DNA of 6,339 nt from positions 1-6,339 of the forward strand of contig JACRIR010000191.1 of the NCBI GenBank assembly GCA_016215705.1. The letters run 5' to 3'. The stretch is from Candidatus Poribacteria bacterium. Lineage in GTDB: Bacteria > Abyssobacteria > SURF-5. Below, one piece after another: positions 5,536 to 6,339 of this stretch. Under the pieces are notes generated by a model, which saw only the letters and a list, made by a program, of their open reading frames with translations, was not told the DNA's origin and did not search any database. Position numbers and translations under genes: made by a program. How positions within the stretch are numbered: the stretch's first letter is position 1; every line of letters begins with the position of its first letter.

Positions 5536-6153
5536 CTATCGTTTGAAGGACGACATGCAGTAGTGCTCTCCCGAATCGAGATGAATGTCGGTTGTCTCGA
5601 AATCCTTAAAGACCTCCCGCAACTCGTCGGGAGTGAAGTAATGGTGCGGCAGCCCCTTTTCGAGTCCATCCTGCGGGACGAAGGTTCCTGGTTCAATCTC
5701 CTGATATGTTTCGCATACATTCCTCTGTTTAGGCACGGTCACAAAGACGAATCCGCCTTTCTTGAGAACTCGCGCTATTTCTCCGACAGTTCTTCTGATG
5801 TCCGCAATCTTGGCATGATGGATAACCTGTATCGAGATAACGGCGTCAAAGAAATCATCTTCATATGGCAATCTCTCCATCATGCTTTGGAGTTGTAGAT
5901 CGGCTGTCAATCCTTCGCCGCCTAGCCGGGTCCGGGTTATCTCGACTCCTTCCGGCGAGCTATCCAAACCATAAACCGAGAAGCCGTTTTGGGCGAGATA
6001 CACTACGTGCCTTCCCGATCCGCTGCCCAGGTCGAGGACGACTTGCGCCCCTCTGCTCTTCAGCAGTTGTACAATGCCGGCCATGTCTTCATGCGGCTCT
6101 CCAAAAAACGCGCCGTGTTCCTTGAAGATTTCATTCCACGGGTTCCGGTCCAT
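5536..6153 (-). CDS. Class I SAM-dependent methyltransferase
   Basis: 205 residues, the size of a stand-alone UbiE/Methyltransf_11/25-type enzyme. Motif I VLDLGSGSGRH (39-49) is the glycine-rich SAM-binding loop. D64 in VYGLDSS (61-66) sits at the end of strand beta-2, where the acidic residue binds the SAM ribose. The segment LPYEDDFFDAVISIQVIHH (95-113) is the usual motif II/III region, followed by IARVLKKGGFVFVTVP (126-141). The C-terminal part (HYFTPDELREVF, 171-182) is also typical of the family. It transfers a methyl group from S-adenosylmethionine, probably to a small molecule in the cytoplasm; the acceptor is not evident. The ATG at 6153 has GGAGAG (6166-6161) seven nt upstream. It is in the same orientation as the ATPase operon but separated from it by 551 bp of repeats, so it is likely a separate transcription unit. 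Confidence 0.9.
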   Translation of the reverse strand: MDRNPWNEIFKEHGAFFGEPHEDMAGIVQLLKSRGAQVVLDLGSGSGRHVVYLAQNGFSVYGLDSSPEGVEITRTRLGGEGLTADLQLQSMMERLPYEDDFFDAVISIQVIHHAKIADIRRTVGEIARVLKKGGFVFVTVPKQRNVCETYQEIEPGTFVPQDGLEKGLPHHYFTPDELREVFKDFETTDIHLDSGEHYCMSSFKR

Positions 6154-6175
6154 GGGTCAACTCTCCATACTACTC

Positions 6176-6202
6176 ATTATCAGAATCGTGAATTCTTGTC
6201 AC
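6176..6202 (-). promoter_or_regulatory. Candidate promoter for the methyltransferase gene
   Basis: On the minus strand GTGACA (6202-6197) and GATAAT (6181-6176) each match five of six consensus bases, with a 15-bp spacer, shorter than the usual 17. A start near 6169 would give a very short leader that still includes the GGAGAG ribosome site. The element overlaps the TACTACTCA/AATC/TGAATT motif shared with the ATPase upstream region. Nothing further is recognisable in 6203-6339. Confidence 0.35.
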
Positions 6203-6339
6203 TCTTGTCCAAGATAACAGAAAGGAATCCCCGAAAGAGCCTGTCACTACTGAGTAACACTGACATGCACAAACCAGGAAACCCCTTTGTCATGAACAGC
6301 AGAGGCGAAACAACTTGCACAAATCATCAACCGCAGAGT

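Noticed and set aside
5236-5898. 220-codon open frame on the + strand across the tandem repeats and the methyltransferase
   Set aside because: Its first part is repeat-derived low-complexity sequence and the rest is antisense to a clear methyltransferase. It has no recognisable domain.

Overview
The window looks like chromosomal DNA from a free-living, probably environmental bacterium of moderate GC content. The signs are compact genes with Shine-Dalgarno sites, an ordinary sigma70-type promoter, and intergenic gaps filled with short degenerate tandem motifs. Phrases such as AATCCGTGCC, ATTCGTGTA and CTCTGTGCCTTTGCGG are, from memory, typical intergenic filler in Planctomycetes/Verrucomicrobia/Lentisphaerae/Hydrogenedentes-type genomes. 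The sequence alone does not settle the phylum. There is no rRNA, tRNA, CRISPR array, transposase or integrase.

Layout: (1) 1-299 is a non-coding leader region with a near-consensus promoter (59-87) and a hairpin. (2) 300-1607 (+) is a multi-pass membrane protein resembling GT-C/GT87-type polyprenyl-phosphate-sugar glycosyltransferases. (3) 1707-2930 (-) is a major facilitator transporter of the GPH/SLC45-like type, convergent with the first gene and starting at TTG. (4) 2931-3202 is an intergenic gap holding two perfect hairpins, a 9-bp tandem array and a mosaic repeat module. (5) 3203-4978 (-) is a tight two-gene operon: an ABC-type/SMC-like AAA ATPase followed 9 nt later by a small DUF4276-like protein with TOPRIM-style acidic residues. 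(6) 4979-5535 is a pyrimidine-rich gap dominated by a 164-bp tandem duplication that itself contains 10-bp periodic motifs. (7) 5536-6153 (-) is a class I SAM-dependent methyltransferase. (8) 6154-6339 is its upstream region.

The glycosyltransferase-like gene, the transporter and the methyltransferase show no obvious joint pathway and are each separated by non-coding DNA. The only clear functional unit is the ATPase/TOPRIM-like pair. Its design parallels the two-gene ATPase + TOPRIM-family nuclease defence systems (PARIS AriA/AriB, RloA/RloB-AbiL), but with a DUF4276-type partner. It is bracketed on both sides by copies of the same repeat module and is the best candidate for an uncharacterised system here. 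A defence role is inferred, not shown.
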